Source: Cryptosporangium minutisporangium
GTDB taxonomy: Bacteria; Actinomycetota; Actinomycetes; Mycobacteriales; Cryptosporangiaceae
NCBI RefSeq assembly: GCF_039536245.1
Contig: NZ_BAAAYN010000043.1
Location: 62,001-126,000, forward strand
DNA: 64,000 bases
Reading direction: 5' to 3'
The notes below the pieces were generated by a model. It saw only the letters and a list, made by a program, of their open reading frames with translations, had not been told where the DNA came from and did not search any database. Below, piece by piece: positions 36,388 through 45,400 of this stretch. Positions within the stretch are counted from its first letter, which is position 1. Every line of letters starts with the position of its first letter. The translations under genes and the position numbers were made by a program.

Positions 36388-36795
36388 GTGCCGCGGCACA
36401 CCATGCGGTGCCAAGTTCGTTGGTCGGACATGGACGCGTTCGGTCACGTCAACAACGCGCGCTTCCTGACGCTGTTCGAAGAGGCCCGGACCGCGCTCAT
36501 CCTCGACGGGGGTGAGGCGCTGTCCGGGCTGCTCGACGGGTGCGTGGTCATCCGGCACGAGATCGACTACCTGCGTCCGGTGACGTACCGCCGCGACCCG
36601 GTCCGGGTCGACTGCTGGGTCACCGACGTGCGGCACGCGAGCTTCGGCGTCGGCTACGAGATGTTCGACCACGAGGGGAAGCCGGCGGCGCGGGCGATCA
36701 GCCGGCTCAGCCCGATCTCGCTGCCGGCCGGGCGTCCGCGGCGATTGTTGCCCGAGGAGCGTGAGTTCCTCGACGCCTGGCGGGTGGAGTCGTGA
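36388..36795 (+). CDS. acyl-CoA thioesterase (4HBT hot-dog family)
   Basis: 135-residue hot-dog protein. The start VRWSDMDAFGHVNNARFLTLFEEAR holds the catalytic Asp of the 4-hydroxybenzoyl-CoA thioesterase family, and YLRPVTYRRDPVRVDCWVTDV is the following strand. Cytosolic; probably cleaves medium or aromatic acyl-CoA, but the substrate cannot be read from sequence. GTG start after GAAGGAGA. Its stop overlaps the next GTG. Same position as Rv2475c in the mycobacterial order. Confidence 0.9.
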   Translation: MPRHTMRCQVRWSDMDAFGHVNNARFLTLFEEARTALILDGGEALSGLLDGCVVIRHEIDYLRPVTYRRDPVRVDCWVTDVRHASFGVGYEMFDHEGKPAARAISRLSPISLPAGRPRRLLPEEREFLDAWRVES

Positions 36796-37424
36796 GCGGT
36801 CCGGCGTTCTCCGACGACCAGCGGCGTGACCTGGGAGTGTTCCTGGGCCGCGTGGTGCGCCTCGACTCCGGTGCGTTGGTGCGGCTGCGCCCGTCCGGGA
36901 CGGAGTACCTGACGTTCTGGACGCAACTGCCGTTCGACGTCCTCGCCGCCCGGACGGTGCCCGGCACCTGGCCGGACGACGTCACGGTGGCCGCGGCGGC
37001 GTTGCTGGACGCGACCTCGCTGGCGCCGGTGGGGGCGGGCGGGGCGGCGACGCTCGAGCTCCCGCCCCGGTGCGATGCCGCGTGGCGCGGATCCCTACCG
37101 CCGGAACGGGGCTGGCAGCCGCTCGACACGGTGCCGGCCGACGTCGTCCGTCGACTGATCACCGCAGGGGAGCAGGCCTTCCGGGCAGCAGGCAGCCGCG
37201 CGGCCGGTGAAGCGTTGCTCGACCACGAGACGTTGCGGGTCCGCGGTGAGGAGGCCGGCGCCCCGGAGACGGCCGTGCCCTTCCGGCTGCTGATGGCGCT
37301 GGCGAGGATGGCGTTCCTGGGGGAGCAGCCGGTGAGCGTCGCGGTCGCGGGTCCCTGGCTCCGGCTCACAGCCACCCACGGCACCGTCTACCGCCGCCGC
37401 GCCACCGCACTCCTCGTGCACTGA
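36792..37424 (+). CDS. conserved actinobacterial hypothetical protein (Rv2474c position)
   Basis: 210 residues, no membrane segment or signal. It opens with SDDQRRDLGVFLGRVVRLDSGALVRLRPSG followed by TFWTQLPFDVLAARTVPG, and ends in WLRLTATHGTVYRRR. I do not recognise a catalytic motif. It is translationally coupled to the thioesterase (GTGA), and the pair is kept between EttA and the alpha-glucosidase in mycobacteria as I recall, which suggests a linked role. Confidence 0.75.
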   Translation: MSGPAFSDDQRRDLGVFLGRVVRLDSGALVRLRPSGTEYLTFWTQLPFDVLAARTVPGTWPDDVTVAAAALLDATSLAPVGAGGAATLELPPRCDAAWRGSLPPERGWQPLDTVPADVVRRLITAGEQAFRAAGSRAAGEALLDHETLRVRGEEAGAPETAVPFRLLMALARMAFLGEQPVSVAVAGPWLRLTATHGTVYRRRATALLVH

Positions 37425-37472
37425 AGCGATGCACGTTCGGGGACGCTATCGGGTCCCCGAACGTGCATCGCT
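37425..37472. repeat. 19-bp-stem palindrome between convergent genes (family A)
   Basis: Perfect stem AGCGATGCACGTTCGGGGA with its complement and a 10-base loop CGCTATCGGG, filling the whole gap between the stop of the gene at 36,792 and the stop of the alpha-glucosidase. Related palindromes lie at 46,175-46,222 and 49,833-49,890; they share GCAC(G)TT near the inside of the arm and a TAT in the loop. It can act as a two-way terminator. Confidence 0.8.
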
Positions 37473-37478
37473 CCGACC

Positions 37479-39107
37479 TCAGACCAGCCAGACCGCGGCG
37501 TCGCCGGGGAGCTTGCCGTCCACCAGCGGGACGCTGGTGAGCAGCACCTCGCGGTGCGGCGGTAGGGCCACCGGGTGGTTGGTGAAGTTCACCAGGCAGG
37601 TGAGCCCACCGTCACGCTGGAACGCGATGCAGCCGGTGGGCGCCTCGACCCAGGTCATGTCGCCGGAGAACGCGTCGTGCGACTTCCGCAGGGCGATCGC
37701 TTCCTTGTACAGCGTGTGGGTAGAGCCCTCGACGCCGACCTGCGATTCCGCCGCGAGCGGCGACCAACCGGCCGGCTGCGGCAGCCAGGTGTCCACCGGC
37801 TCCGGTGAGAACCCGTACGGCGGCTCGCCGGCCGTCCACGGCATCGGGATCCGGCACGCGTCCCGGCCCCGCACGGTGTGCTCGGACCGCTTCCAGGTGG
37901 GGTCCTGCAGCACCTCGTCCGGTAGCTCGACGTTGGGCATCCCCAGCTCGTCGCCGTAGTAGACGTAGACGACCCCCGGCAGCGCGAACGTCAGCATCGC
38001 CGCGGCGCGGGCGCGCCGGTCACCGACCAGGCCCTCGCCGAAACGCGAGACGTGCCGCACGATGTCGTGGTTCGACCACACCCAGCAGGGCGGTGCCGGG
38101 GTGCCGCGGACGGTCTCGAGCGAGTCGTCGATCGCCTGACGCAGCTCGTCGGCGCGCCACCGCGCCTGGACGATGACGAAGTTGAACGCCAGGTGCAGCT
38201 CGTCGGCGCGCAGGTACAGCTTGAGGCGCTCGACGTCCTGCACCCAGATCTCGCCGACGGCCATCGCGTCCGGGTACTCGTCGAGCACCTTGCGGATCCG
38301 CCGGTGGATCTCGTGGACGCCGTCGAAGTCGAAGCGCGGGTGCCCGTCGCCGGAGAGCGTCTCCCGGATCTCCGGCATGTCCGGCAGACCCGGCGGCTTC
38401 GCCAGCCCGTGGGCGACGTCGATCCGGAACCCGTCGGCGCCGCGGTCGAGCCAGAACCGGAGCGTCTTCTCCAGGTCGGCCATGACCTCGGGGTTGTCCC
38501 AGTTCAGGTCCGGCTGTTCCGGCGCGAACAGGTGCAGGTACCACTGGCCGGGCTTGCCGTCGGACTCGACGACTCGGTGCCAGGCCGGTCCGCCGAAGAC
38601 CGACGTCCAGTTGTTCGGCGGCTCGCTGCCGTCCGGCCCCTGCCCGTCGCGGAAGATGTACCGCTCGCGCTCCGGGCTGCCCGGCTCGGCGGCCAGCGCC
38701 TCCTTGAACCAGACGTGCTGATCGGAGCTGTGGTTGGGGACCAGGTCGACGGTGACCTTGATGCCCAGCGCGTGCGCCTCGGCCACCATCTCGTCGAAGT
38801 CAGCGAGCGTGCCGAACACCGGGTCGACGTCGCGCGGGTCGGCGACGTCGTAGCCGTGGTCGGCCATCGGCGAGCGGTAGAACGGGTTCAGCCACAGGGC
38901 GTCGATACCGAGGTCGGCCAGGTACGGCAGCCGGGACCGGATGCCGGCGAGGTCACCCACTCCGTCGCCGTTGGAGTCGGCGAAACTCCGTACGTAGACC
39001 TGGTAGAACACGGCATCGCGCCACCACGTGCCAGCCAAGATGTACCCCCGGGATTCCGGAATCGGTTCAGAGGCCCACCATGCTGCCAGAGGTTCACCAG
39101 GGCGCAC
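37479..39107 (-). CDS. aglA: alpha-glucosidase, glycoside hydrolase family 13
   Basis: Hydrolyses alpha-1,4/1,6-glucosides or trehalose-like sugars. GH13 regions are clear: WWRDAVFYQVYVRSFADSNGDGVGDL, DLVPNHSSDQHVWF, GFRIDVAHGLAKPPG with the nucleophile Asp, AVGEIWVQD with the acid Glu, and WSNHDIVRHVSRFG. The end PHREVLLTSVPLVDGKLPGD is the C-terminal beta domain. The GTG at 39,107 has a weak AGCAGG; TTG 39,038, nearer the conserved WWRDAV, is an equally possible start. Lies downstream (same strand) of glbO, as AglA (Rv2471) is adjacent to GlbO in mycobacteria. Confidence 0.92.
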   Translation of the reverse strand: MRPGEPLAAWWASEPIPESRGYILAGTWWRDAVFYQVYVRSFADSNGDGVGDLAGIRSRLPYLADLGIDALWLNPFYRSPMADHGYDVADPRDVDPVFGTLADFDEMVAEAHALGIKVTVDLVPNHSSDQHVWFKEALAAEPGSPERERYIFRDGQGPDGSEPPNNWTSVFGGPAWHRVVESDGKPGQWYLHLFAPEQPDLNWDNPEVMADLEKTLRFWLDRGADGFRIDVAHGLAKPPGLPDMPEIRETLSGDGHPRFDFDGVHEIHRRIRKVLDEYPDAMAVGEIWVQDVERLKLYLRADELHLAFNFVIVQARWRADELRQAIDDSLETVRGTPAPPCWVWSNHDIVRHVSRFGEGLVGDRRARAAAMLTFALPGVVYVYYGDELGMPNVELPDEVLQDPTWKRSEHTVRGRDACRIPMPWTAGEPPYGFSPEPVDTWLPQPAGWSPLAAESQVGVEGSTHTLYKEAIALRKSHDAFSGDMTWVEAPTGCIAFQRDGGLTCLVNFTNHPVALPPHREVLLTSVPLVDGKLPGDAAVWLV

Positions 39108-39190
39108 AGCGGAAACCTGCTCTTAACGAGAGCGCACCTCGCGTTGTCTACCCGCGGTGACCGGGCGCTATACGTCGGATCGGGAGCGGC

Positions 39191-39616
39191 TCAGATCTGT
39201 GGGGCGCGGCCCTGCTGCAGGTCCTCGACGTTGTTCACCATGAAGTCGGCGGCCCGCACGAAGTAGTCCCACATCGCGGCGTCGTACTCGGGCGCCAGCG
39301 CGATCTCGTCCATCGCGTCGCGCATCCGGCGCAGCCAGGCGTCCCGCTCGGCGAGGCCGACCCGGAACGGGGCGTGGCGCATCCGCAGCCGGGGGTGGCC
39401 ACGCTGCTCGGAGTAGGTGCGGGGGCCGCCCCAGTACTGCTGGAGGAAGAGCCGGAACCGCTCCTCGGCCGGGCCGAGGTCCTCTTCCGGATAGAGCGGG
39501 CGGAGCACCTGGTCCTCGGCGACGCCGCGGTAGAACGCGGCCACCAAACGGCGGAACGTCTCGCCCCCGCCGACGGCCTCGTAGAAGTCCACCGAGGGTT
39601 CAGGTGCAGCACTCAT
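39191..39616 (-). CDS. glbO: group II truncated haemoglobin
   Basis: 141-residue 2/2 globin binding haem and O2/[35 protein letters not shown] is the A-B-E region; the proximal His lies in [15 protein letters not shown]; Trp in [13 protein letters not shown] is the G8 Trp typical of group II. The corresponding mycobacterial gene is Rv2470. Gene order runs glbO then aglA on the minus strand with an 83-base gap. Confidence 0.93.
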   Translation of the reverse strand: MSAAPEPSVDFYEAVGGGETFRRLVAAFYRGVAEDQVLRPLYPEEDLGPAEERFRLFLQQYWGGPRTYSEQRGHPRLRMRHAPFRVGLAERDAWLRRMRDAMDEIALAPEYDAAMWDYFVRAADFMVNNVEDLQQGRAPQI

Positions 39617-39646
39617 GGCACCAATCCTGCCAGGCGCCCGCGCCGC

Positions 39647-40708
39647 TCACTGGGGAGCAGGTGCCGGGGTGGGGGTGATGCCGGAGGTGATGCCGGCGGC
39701 GTCGAGGTCGGCGCTGATGCGGGCCCGCAGCTCGCGGGCCACCCGCCACTGCGCCGCGGTCGTCGTTCGCACGGTGACCCGCAGCATCATTCCGGTCGCG
39801 GTCATCTGCTCGACCCCGAGCACCTCGGGCGGCGCGAGCAGGTCGTCCTTGAAGTCGTCCTCCTCGGTGAGTCGCGCCGCCGACTCGGTCATCACCTCGT
39901 GCGCCTTCTCCAGATCGGTGCCGAACGGCAGCGGGACGTCGATCACCACCTGGGCCCAGCCCTGGCTCTTGTTGCCGACCCGGAGGATCTCGCCGTTGCG
40001 GATGTACCAGACCACGCCGCGGACGTCGCGCACCGTCGTCACCCGCAGCCCGACGTTCTCCACCGTGCCGCCGGCCTCACCGAGATCGACGATGTCGCCG
40101 ACGCCGTACTGGTCCTCCAGGATCATGAAGATCCCGGACAGGTAGTCCCGCACGAGCGACTGGGCGCCGAACCCGAGCGCCACACCGGCGATTCCGGCGC
40201 TCGCGACCAGCGGCGCCAGGTTGATGTTGAACAGCCCGAGGATCGTCGAGCCCGCGACGATGAAGATGATGATCGAGGTGACGCTGCGGAGCACCGAACC
40301 CAGCGTGCTGGCCCGCTGCGCCCTCCGTTCGCTCATCAGGCCGCTGGCCAGCAACGCCGACTCGGCCTTCTCTCGGAACGGCCGCAGGATCTTCGGCTTC
40401 TTCTTGGCGGGTGCGTCGTCGGTCTTCTCGTCGGTCTCGGAGTTCCCGACCGACGTCAGACTGTTGATGAACCGGTGCAGGACCCACCGGATGATCATCG
40501 CGGTGACGACGATCAGCAGCACCAAGATCGGCTTCGCGAGCAGCCACTCGACGGCGTTGGAGAGCCAGCGGCTGCCGGTCTCCTCCCACACCCACGCGCA
40601 GACCGACCCCTCGTTGGCAGCGCCCTTGGCGCAGTTCGGGGTCACGTCATCGCGGAGGAAGGTGGGCCACTCCTCGAACCAGGAGGGCACGGCGGTGGTG
40701 ATGCGCAT
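39647..40708 (-). CDS. MscS-family mechanosensitive ion channel
   Basis: 353 residues. Three or so membrane helices: about 45-70 (WLLAKPILVLLIVVTAMIIRWVL), 120-140 (SVTSIIIFIVAGSTIL) and the pore helix LAPLVASAGIAGVALGFGAQSLVRDYLSG, which is the MscS TM3 signature, followed by the beta domain FMILEDQYGVGDIVDLGEAGGTVENVGLRVTTVRD. Releases osmolytes on hypo-osmotic shock. I prefer ATG 40,708, nine bases after AAGGA, over GTG 40,732. Thirty bases ahead of glbO on the same strand. Confidence 0.9.
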   Translation of the reverse strand: MRITTAVPSWFEEWPTFLRDDVTPNCAKGAANEGSVCAWVWEETGSRWLSNAVEWLLAKPILVLLIVVTAMIIRWVLHRFINSLTSVGNSETDEKTDDAPAKKKPKILRPFREKAESALLASGLMSERRAQRASTLGSVLRSVTSIIIFIVAGSTILGLFNINLAPLVASAGIAGVALGFGAQSLVRDYLSGIFMILEDQYGVGDIVDLGEAGGTVENVGLRVTTVRDVRGVVWYIRNGEILRVGNKSQGWAQVVIDVPLPFGTDLEKAHEVMTESAARLTEEDDFKDDLLAPPEVLGVEQMTATGMMLRVTVRTTTAAQWRVARELRARISADLDAAGITSGITPTPAPAPQ

Positions 40709-40896
40709 GCTCACGCGTCCTTGGTACCGCACCCGGCTGGGTGGCGTACCGACCCCCCTCTCTGATAGCGCCGTACGAAGCGGGACGAACTGCTCCGCAC
40801 GCCCTTGTGTGACGAAGTCGGGACCCGAGTACCTCCCGGATCATGCGTGCAGAACCGCGTCTGGTAAGCGATCATTGCCGCAGCGGAGGTGATCCG

Positions 40897-41415
40897 ATGC
40901 CCGGTACAGCCGTATCGCTCGTACTCAACGCCACGTACGAACCATTGTGCGTGGTACCAGTACGGCGTGCTGCCGTCCTGGTGCTCACCGACAAGGCCGT
41001 CCCCGTCACCGAGGGGGACGGCCTTCTTCGTAGTACGACCACCGTCGTGATCGCGCCGGCAGTTGTCCGGCTCACGCGTTTCGTCAAGGTTCCGTTCCGC
41101 GGCCAGGTCTCGCTGACCCGGCGTGCGGTGTTCGCCCGCGACGGCGGGCGCTGCGTGTACTGCACCGCGCCGGCCACCACCATCGACCACGTGATCCCGC
41201 GGAGTCGCGGCGGGCGGCACGTGTGGGAGAACGTCGTCGCGGCGTGCACGCGGTGCAACCACATCAAGGCCGACCGGTCGCTCTCCGAGCTGGGCTGGCG
41301 TCTCCGCCGCCGCCCGCAAGCGCCGACCGGCGTGGCCTGGCGAGTTCTCGGTCACCGCACGCCCGATCCCCTGTGGCTCGACTGGCTGGGTATCCCCGAA
41401 CAGGCCTCCGCATAG
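40897..41415 (+). CDS. HNH endonuclease domain protein (Rv2469c-like)
   Basis: 172 residues from ATG 40,897 behind GCGGAGGTGATCC. N-terminal VLNATYEPLCVVPVRRAAVLVLTDKAV, then the HNH fold: GRCVYC, TTIDHVIPRSRGGRHVWENVV and ACTRCNHIKADRS, with the CxxC pairs binding zinc. This stand-alone family is widespread in actinobacteria and its role in the cell is not known. Divergent from the MscS gene. A perfect 12-bp inverted repeat with arms AAGGCCGTCCCC lies within codons ~33-45. Confidence 0.9.
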   Translation: MPGTAVSLVLNATYEPLCVVPVRRAAVLVLTDKAVPVTEGDGLLRSTTTVVIAPAVVRLTRFVKVPFRGQVSLTRRAVFARDGGRCVYCTAPATTIDHVIPRSRGGRHVWENVVAACTRCNHIKADRSLSELGWRLRRRPQAPTGVAWRVLGHRTPDPLWLDWLGIPEQASA

Positions 41416-41525
41416 GCAAGGTCAGGGTTTCCCCTGAGCTTGAGACCTACCGGGCGGTTGTGACCGCGAGTGGTGGGAGGCCCCGGGTACCTTGAGAGGA
41501 ACCTGGCGACCTAGAGGACGGCAAC

Positions 41526-43358
41526 ATGACGAGTGTGGGAGCGGACACCGTCGACCTGGTCTGCGGGCCGGACGGGCCGCTTCCCGAAGGTCGTCAGCGG
41601 TATCGGCTGACCGGGCGGTTGGGCTCCGGTGGCCAGGCGGACGTCTTCCGCGGCGTCCGGCTCTCCAGCGGCGTCCGCTCGGCACCGGTCACCGTGAAGG
41701 TGTTCCGTGCCGACCACCGTCGTCCGGTGCTCGACCAGATGCGGTCGTGGGACAAGGGCGACGCGGTCCTGATGGACCTCAACACGCGCGACGTTCCCGG
41801 CATCTGCCTCCGCGTCGACGGGTTCTACGGCGCCCCACCGGTGCGTCCGGACGCGACGTCGGTTCTCGGCGCCGACACCGACCGCCGGATCCCGTACCAG
41901 GTGCTCGACTACCTGCCCGGGCACACGCTGCTGCAGCACGTCGCGAAGCAGGCCGGTGGCGAGAACGTCCCGCGGCTGAACGGGGCGACGGTGCTCACCG
42001 GGCTGGCCCGCACCATCGCGCTGCTCCACCACCCGGCCGAGCGTGGTGAGAGCGCCGTCCTGCACATGGACGTGAAGCCCGCGAACGTCCTCGTCCTGCC
42101 CAGCGGTGAGGTTCGCCTGATCGACTTCACCGCGGCCCGCTACCACGACCCGCAGCACATCACGACGATCGCGCACACGCCGGAGTCGGCGGGCCCGGAG
42201 GCTTTCACCGGCGTCGTCGGCCCGTCGTACGACGTGCACGGCTTCGGCTCGGTCGCCTACCACCTGCTGACCGGCTGGCTGCCGCGCGCAGACCGCGCGA
42301 CCTCCCACTACGACGGTGCGCTGGTCGCGCCCGGTGCGCTCCGCAGGCACCCGCTGCTGGACGCTCATCCCGCGCTGGCCGCGCACCTGCTCGCACCGCT
42401 CGACGACAGCCCGGCCAACCGCCCGCTCAGCTCGGAGCTGGTGGGCTGGGTCGCGACGCTGGCCCGGCTGGCGGCTGCGGTGCCGGCGGCGAGCGCGCAC
42501 GTCGACTGGGCGGCCGCCGGAGTGCCGCTCGACCGGACCCGGGTGGCGACCCCGACCAGGGTGGAGCGAGTACCCCCCGCCGCGCCGGTGGCGCGGGCGT
42601 CCGTCCCGGCAGCGAAGGGCGCGGCCAAGGTCGGCGCGGCCGCCGCTGCGGTACCCGCCTCTGCGCCCCCCGCTCCCTCCGGGGCCAACCGCTCGGCTCC
42701 GCCTGGGCGGCCCTCCGTGCCGAATCCGACGGCGCCGCTGCCCGACTACCGAGCGGCCGGGGAGAGCGCGCCGCGGTCCGGCCCGCCCGCGGCGCCGCAG
42801 TCCGGCCCGCCGGTCGGACCGAAGATTCCCAGCGGAGTAGCCAAGGTCGGTCCTCGGCAGCCGCGGAACGAGGACGGCGACGGACGCTACGGCTACCCGC
42901 CCCAGGCGCCCAGCGCACCACCGCAGCAGCGGGACGACCCGTACGGTGGTCAGCGGCCCCACGGCGGTGACCAGGCGCCCGCCGGCCCGCTCCGTCGTCA
43001 GGGCAAGGCGTACACCACGTTCTCCGTGGTCATCGCGGCGGCGTCCTGGCTGCTGTGGCTCGCCACGGTGGCGATCATCAGCGGCGCCGACACCAGCGAG
43101 CCGATCACCGCGCTGGTGCTCGTGGTCGCCGGCGCGTTCGGGGTGTGGTGGCTGATACGGCTCGGCGGTCACCTGATCCGTACGACGCTCGACCGGGGAT
43201 CACGCCGCAGCACGCTCGTGCAGAACCTCGCGACGGGCACGTTCATCCTGCTTTGCGCGACCGTGTTCCTCACCCGCGCGACCGGCAACTTCTCCGACGT
43301 CGGCGAGATGATCAGCGAGTGGTGGTCGAACCTCTGGGACAGCATCTGGCCGTTCTGA
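41526..43358 (+). CDS. membrane-anchored serine/threonine protein kinase-like protein
   Basis: 610 residues. Kinase-like domain about 28-270: glycine loop LGSGGQADVF, Lys58 in VTVKVF, HMDVKPANVLVL (Asp182, Lys184, Asn187) in place of HRDLKPxN, and IDFTAARY (Asp200) in place of DFG. The key Asp, Lys and Asn are kept, so activity is plausible, though the activation segment is short. A Pro/Ala-rich disordered region (330-475) leads to three hydrophobic helices (about 490-510, 515-535, 560-580). The N-terminal kinase is thus cytoplasmic and the C-terminus embedded. No extracellular sensor domain. Substrates unknown. Confidence 0.82.
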   Translation: MTSVGADTVDLVCGPDGPLPEGRQRYRLTGRLGSGGQADVFRGVRLSSGVRSAPVTVKVFRADHRRPVLDQMRSWDKGDAVLMDLNTRDVPGICLRVDGFYGAPPVRPDATSVLGADTDRRIPYQVLDYLPGHTLLQHVAKQAGGENVPRLNGATVLTGLARTIALLHHPAERGESAVLHMDVKPANVLVLPSGEVRLIDFTAARYHDPQHITTIAHTPESAGPEAFTGVVGPSYDVHGFGSVAYHLLTGWLPRADRATSHYDGALVAPGALRRHPLLDAHPALAAHLLAPLDDSPANRPLSSELVGWVATLARLAAAVPAASAHVDWAAAGVPLDRTRVATPTRVERVPPAAPVARASVPAAKGAAKVGAAAAAVPASAPPAPSGANRSAPPGRPSVPNPTAPLPDYRAAGESAPRSGPPAAPQSGPPVGPKIPSGVAKVGPRQPRNEDGDGRYGYPPQAPSAPPQQRDDPYGGQRPHGGDQAPAGPLRRQGKAYTTFSVVIAAASWLLWLATVAIISGADTSEPITALVLVVAGAFGVWWLIRLGGHLIRTTLDRGSRRSTLVQNLATGTFILLCATVFLTRATGNFSDVGEMISEWWSNLWDSIWPF

Positions 43359-43395
43359 GCACGGTCGGGGCACCGCCCCGGCCCGGCTCGGCCGG

Positions 43396-43734
43396 TCAGC
43401 CCAGGGCGACCGTGTAGACCTTGCGCAGCGTCTCGTGCACGACCCAGCGCGTGTGGTCGCCGGCGTGCAGGACCGCGACGTCGCCCGGCCCGACGTCGTA
43501 CGTGGGGCCGCCGTCGACGTGGATCGTTGCGCGGCCGTGGATCACCGTGAACACCTCGTCGGCCTCGGTGTCGGTCACCTCGCCCGGCGTGATCTGCCAG
43601 ACGCCGGTGGCCGTACCACCGTCCGGGGAGCGCCAGAGTTCCCGCTGGGACACCACCGGCGCGCCGGCGACGATCTGCCCGGGGTCGAGCGGGGACGGTT
43701 CGAGCTGCAACGACGCGACGGCGACTGGGTTCAC
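43396..43734 (-). CDS. cupin domain protein
   Basis: 112-residue single-domain cupin: GVWQITPGEVTDTEADEVFTVIHGRATI is motif 1 with Glu in place of one His, and GPGDVAVLHAGDHTRWVVHETLRKVY is motif 2. It resembles the cupin_3/EutQ-like group. Metal and substrate unknown. Its end and that of the kinase gene face each other across 37 bases containing GC-rich inverted repeats. Confidence 0.85.
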   Translation of the reverse strand: MNPVAVASLQLEPSPLDPGQIVAGAPVVSQRELWRSPDGGTATGVWQITPGEVTDTEADEVFTVIHGRATIHVDGGPTYDVGPGDVAVLHAGDHTRWVVHETLRKVYTVALG

Positions 43735-43825
43735 ACCCCGACGCTAAACAGCCCGTCAATACCGTTGACGTAAGGGGGTGCCGCCCTCGCCAACCGCCGC
43801 TACGCCCGGCTGGGCGGCGGGATTT

Positions 43826-43925
43826 CCCGAAAATCAACCTCTCCGCCCGTCCGGAGAGGTTGCTGTCCCGAAAATCAACCTCCACGCCGCGCGCGAGAGG
43901 TGGCCTTCCCGAAATGCGCCCACCC
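43826..43925. repeat. array of TTCCCGAAA boxes with CAACCTC arms (family B)
   Basis: Three cores ((TT)CCCGAAA) in 100 bases, linked by arms: CAACCTCTCCG with CGGAGAGGTTG make a perfect 11-bp hairpin, and GAGGTTG with CAACCTC flank the second core. It lies between the 3' end of kynU and the 5' side of the cupin gene. The same box is found at 16,865-17,010 and 24,346. Confidence 0.75.
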
Positions 43926-43975
43926 AGCGCACGGCGCGCACGGTGGGCGGCGGGGTGGGCGGCTCGGTGGTTCGG

Positions 43976-45220
43976 TCAGGTCACTCGGGTTGGCGTCGCG
44001 TCGAAAGTCAGGTGCTCCTCCGCCGCGACCAGGTCGCGCAGCCGTTCGAAGCCGGTCCACACGTCCGCGAAGCTCGTCGTCAGCGGGGAGAAGCCCAACC
44101 GCAGCCGGTCCGGCGTCCGGTAGTCGGGGACGACGTGCCGGGCGATCAACGCCTGGCAGATACGCCACGCGTCCGGGTGGTACAGGCTCACGTGTCCGCC
44201 CCGCCGCTCGGCGTCCCGCGGCGACGCCAGCCGGAACCCGAGCGGCGCCAGCCACGCGTCGTGGAGCTCCACCGCGTACGACGTCAGCGCCATGCCCTTC
44301 GCGCGGATCGCGTCGATGCCGGCCTCGGTCACCGGCCGGATGCCCTCCTCCACCGCGTACAGGCCGAGCACCGGCGGCGTCCCCACCGCGAAGCGCTCGA
44401 TGCCGGCGACCGGCTGGTACGTCGGCCCCATCGCGAACTGGTCCTGCTGCCCGAACCAACCCCAGATCGGCTGCCGGAGCGTCGCCTGCAACTCCTCCCG
44501 GACGTACAGGAACGCGGGCGCCCCCGGGCCGCCGTTGAGGTACTTGTAGGTGCACCCGACGGCGAGGTCCGCCCCGCTCTCGGTCAGCGGCACCGGAACG
44601 CTCCCGGCGGCGTGCGAGAGATCCCAGAGCGCCAGCGCGCCGACCCGATGGGCGGCGTCCGTGATCGTCGACATCTCGGCCAGCGCGCCGGAGCGGTAGG
44701 CCACGTGCGACAGGCAGAGCAGGGCGACGTCCTCGTCGAGTGCGGCCCGGATCGTGTCGACGTCGAGCCCGGCGTCGATGTCGGCCCGAACGACCCGCAA
44801 CTCGAAATTCCGCGCGGCCGCGAGCCCCTGCAGTACGTACAGGTCGGTCGGGAAGTTGTCGTCGTCGAGGACGATCACCCGGCGATCGGGGCGAGCGTCC
44901 AGGGCCGCGGCGGCGAGCTTGTAGAGGTTGACGGTCGTCGAGTCGCCGACCAGCACCTCCCCGGGCCGCGCCGAGACCACCCCGGTCGCGATCTGGTCAC
45001 CGACGGCACGCGCGAGGTCGATCCAGTGCGACCACGACCGGATCAGGCCGCGGCCCCACTCCTCGGCGATCGCGGTGGCGACCCGGTCCGCGGTGGTGCG
45101 GGGAAGGCGGCCGAGCGAATTACCGTCGAGATAGATCAAATCGGGATCGGCGTGTACGAACCCGGCGCGGAATCGGGCGAGCGGGTCCTGATCGTCCAGG
45201 ATGGTCGGCGAGGTGAGCAC
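43976..45220 (-). CDS. kynU: kynureninase
   Basis: PLP enzyme cleaving kynurenine to anthranilate and alanine. Conserved stretches: IYLDGNSLGRLPR, EVLVGDSTTVNLYKL, LSHVAYRSGALAEM, LALWDLSHAAGSVPV with the PLP-contacting Asp, and the Lys in VGCTYKYLNGGPGAPAFLYV. The C-terminal part has LRLGFSPLTTSFADVW. I use GTG 45,220, giving 414 residues as in the family; the open frame goes ~100 bases further without support. No other tryptophan-degradation gene is in the window. Confidence 0.93.
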   Translation of the reverse strand: MLTSPTILDDQDPLARFRAGFVHADPDLIYLDGNSLGRLPRTTADRVATAIAEEWGRGLIRSWSHWIDLARAVGDQIATGVVSARPGEVLVGDSTTVNLYKLAAAALDARPDRRVIVLDDDNFPTDLYVLQGLAAARNFELRVVRADIDAGLDVDTIRAALDEDVALLCLSHVAYRSGALAEMSTITDAAHRVGALALWDLSHAAGSVPVPLTESGADLAVGCTYKYLNGGPGAPAFLYVREELQATLRQPIWGWFGQQDQFAMGPTYQPVAGIERFAVGTPPVLGLYAVEEGIRPVTEAGIDAIRAKGMALTSYAVELHDAWLAPLGFRLASPRDAERRGGHVSLYHPDAWRICQALIARHVVPDYRTPDRLRLGFSPLTTSFADVWTGFERLRDLVAAEEHLTFDATPTRVT

Positions 45221-45400
45221 AGCTCCATGGTTACCCGGTGCTGGAGAAATGTTCGGGAGCGCCTCGGATTCCGGTACGAGAAGTGCAACAGCGGCTTCAC
45301 GGGGTACAAGGGCGGACACCCTGACATGCGGCGGGGCAGTGCTCCGCTACCGTAAGCGGCGTCCACACGTCCGCTCGCTCTAAGAGAGTGAGAGCTCCCG

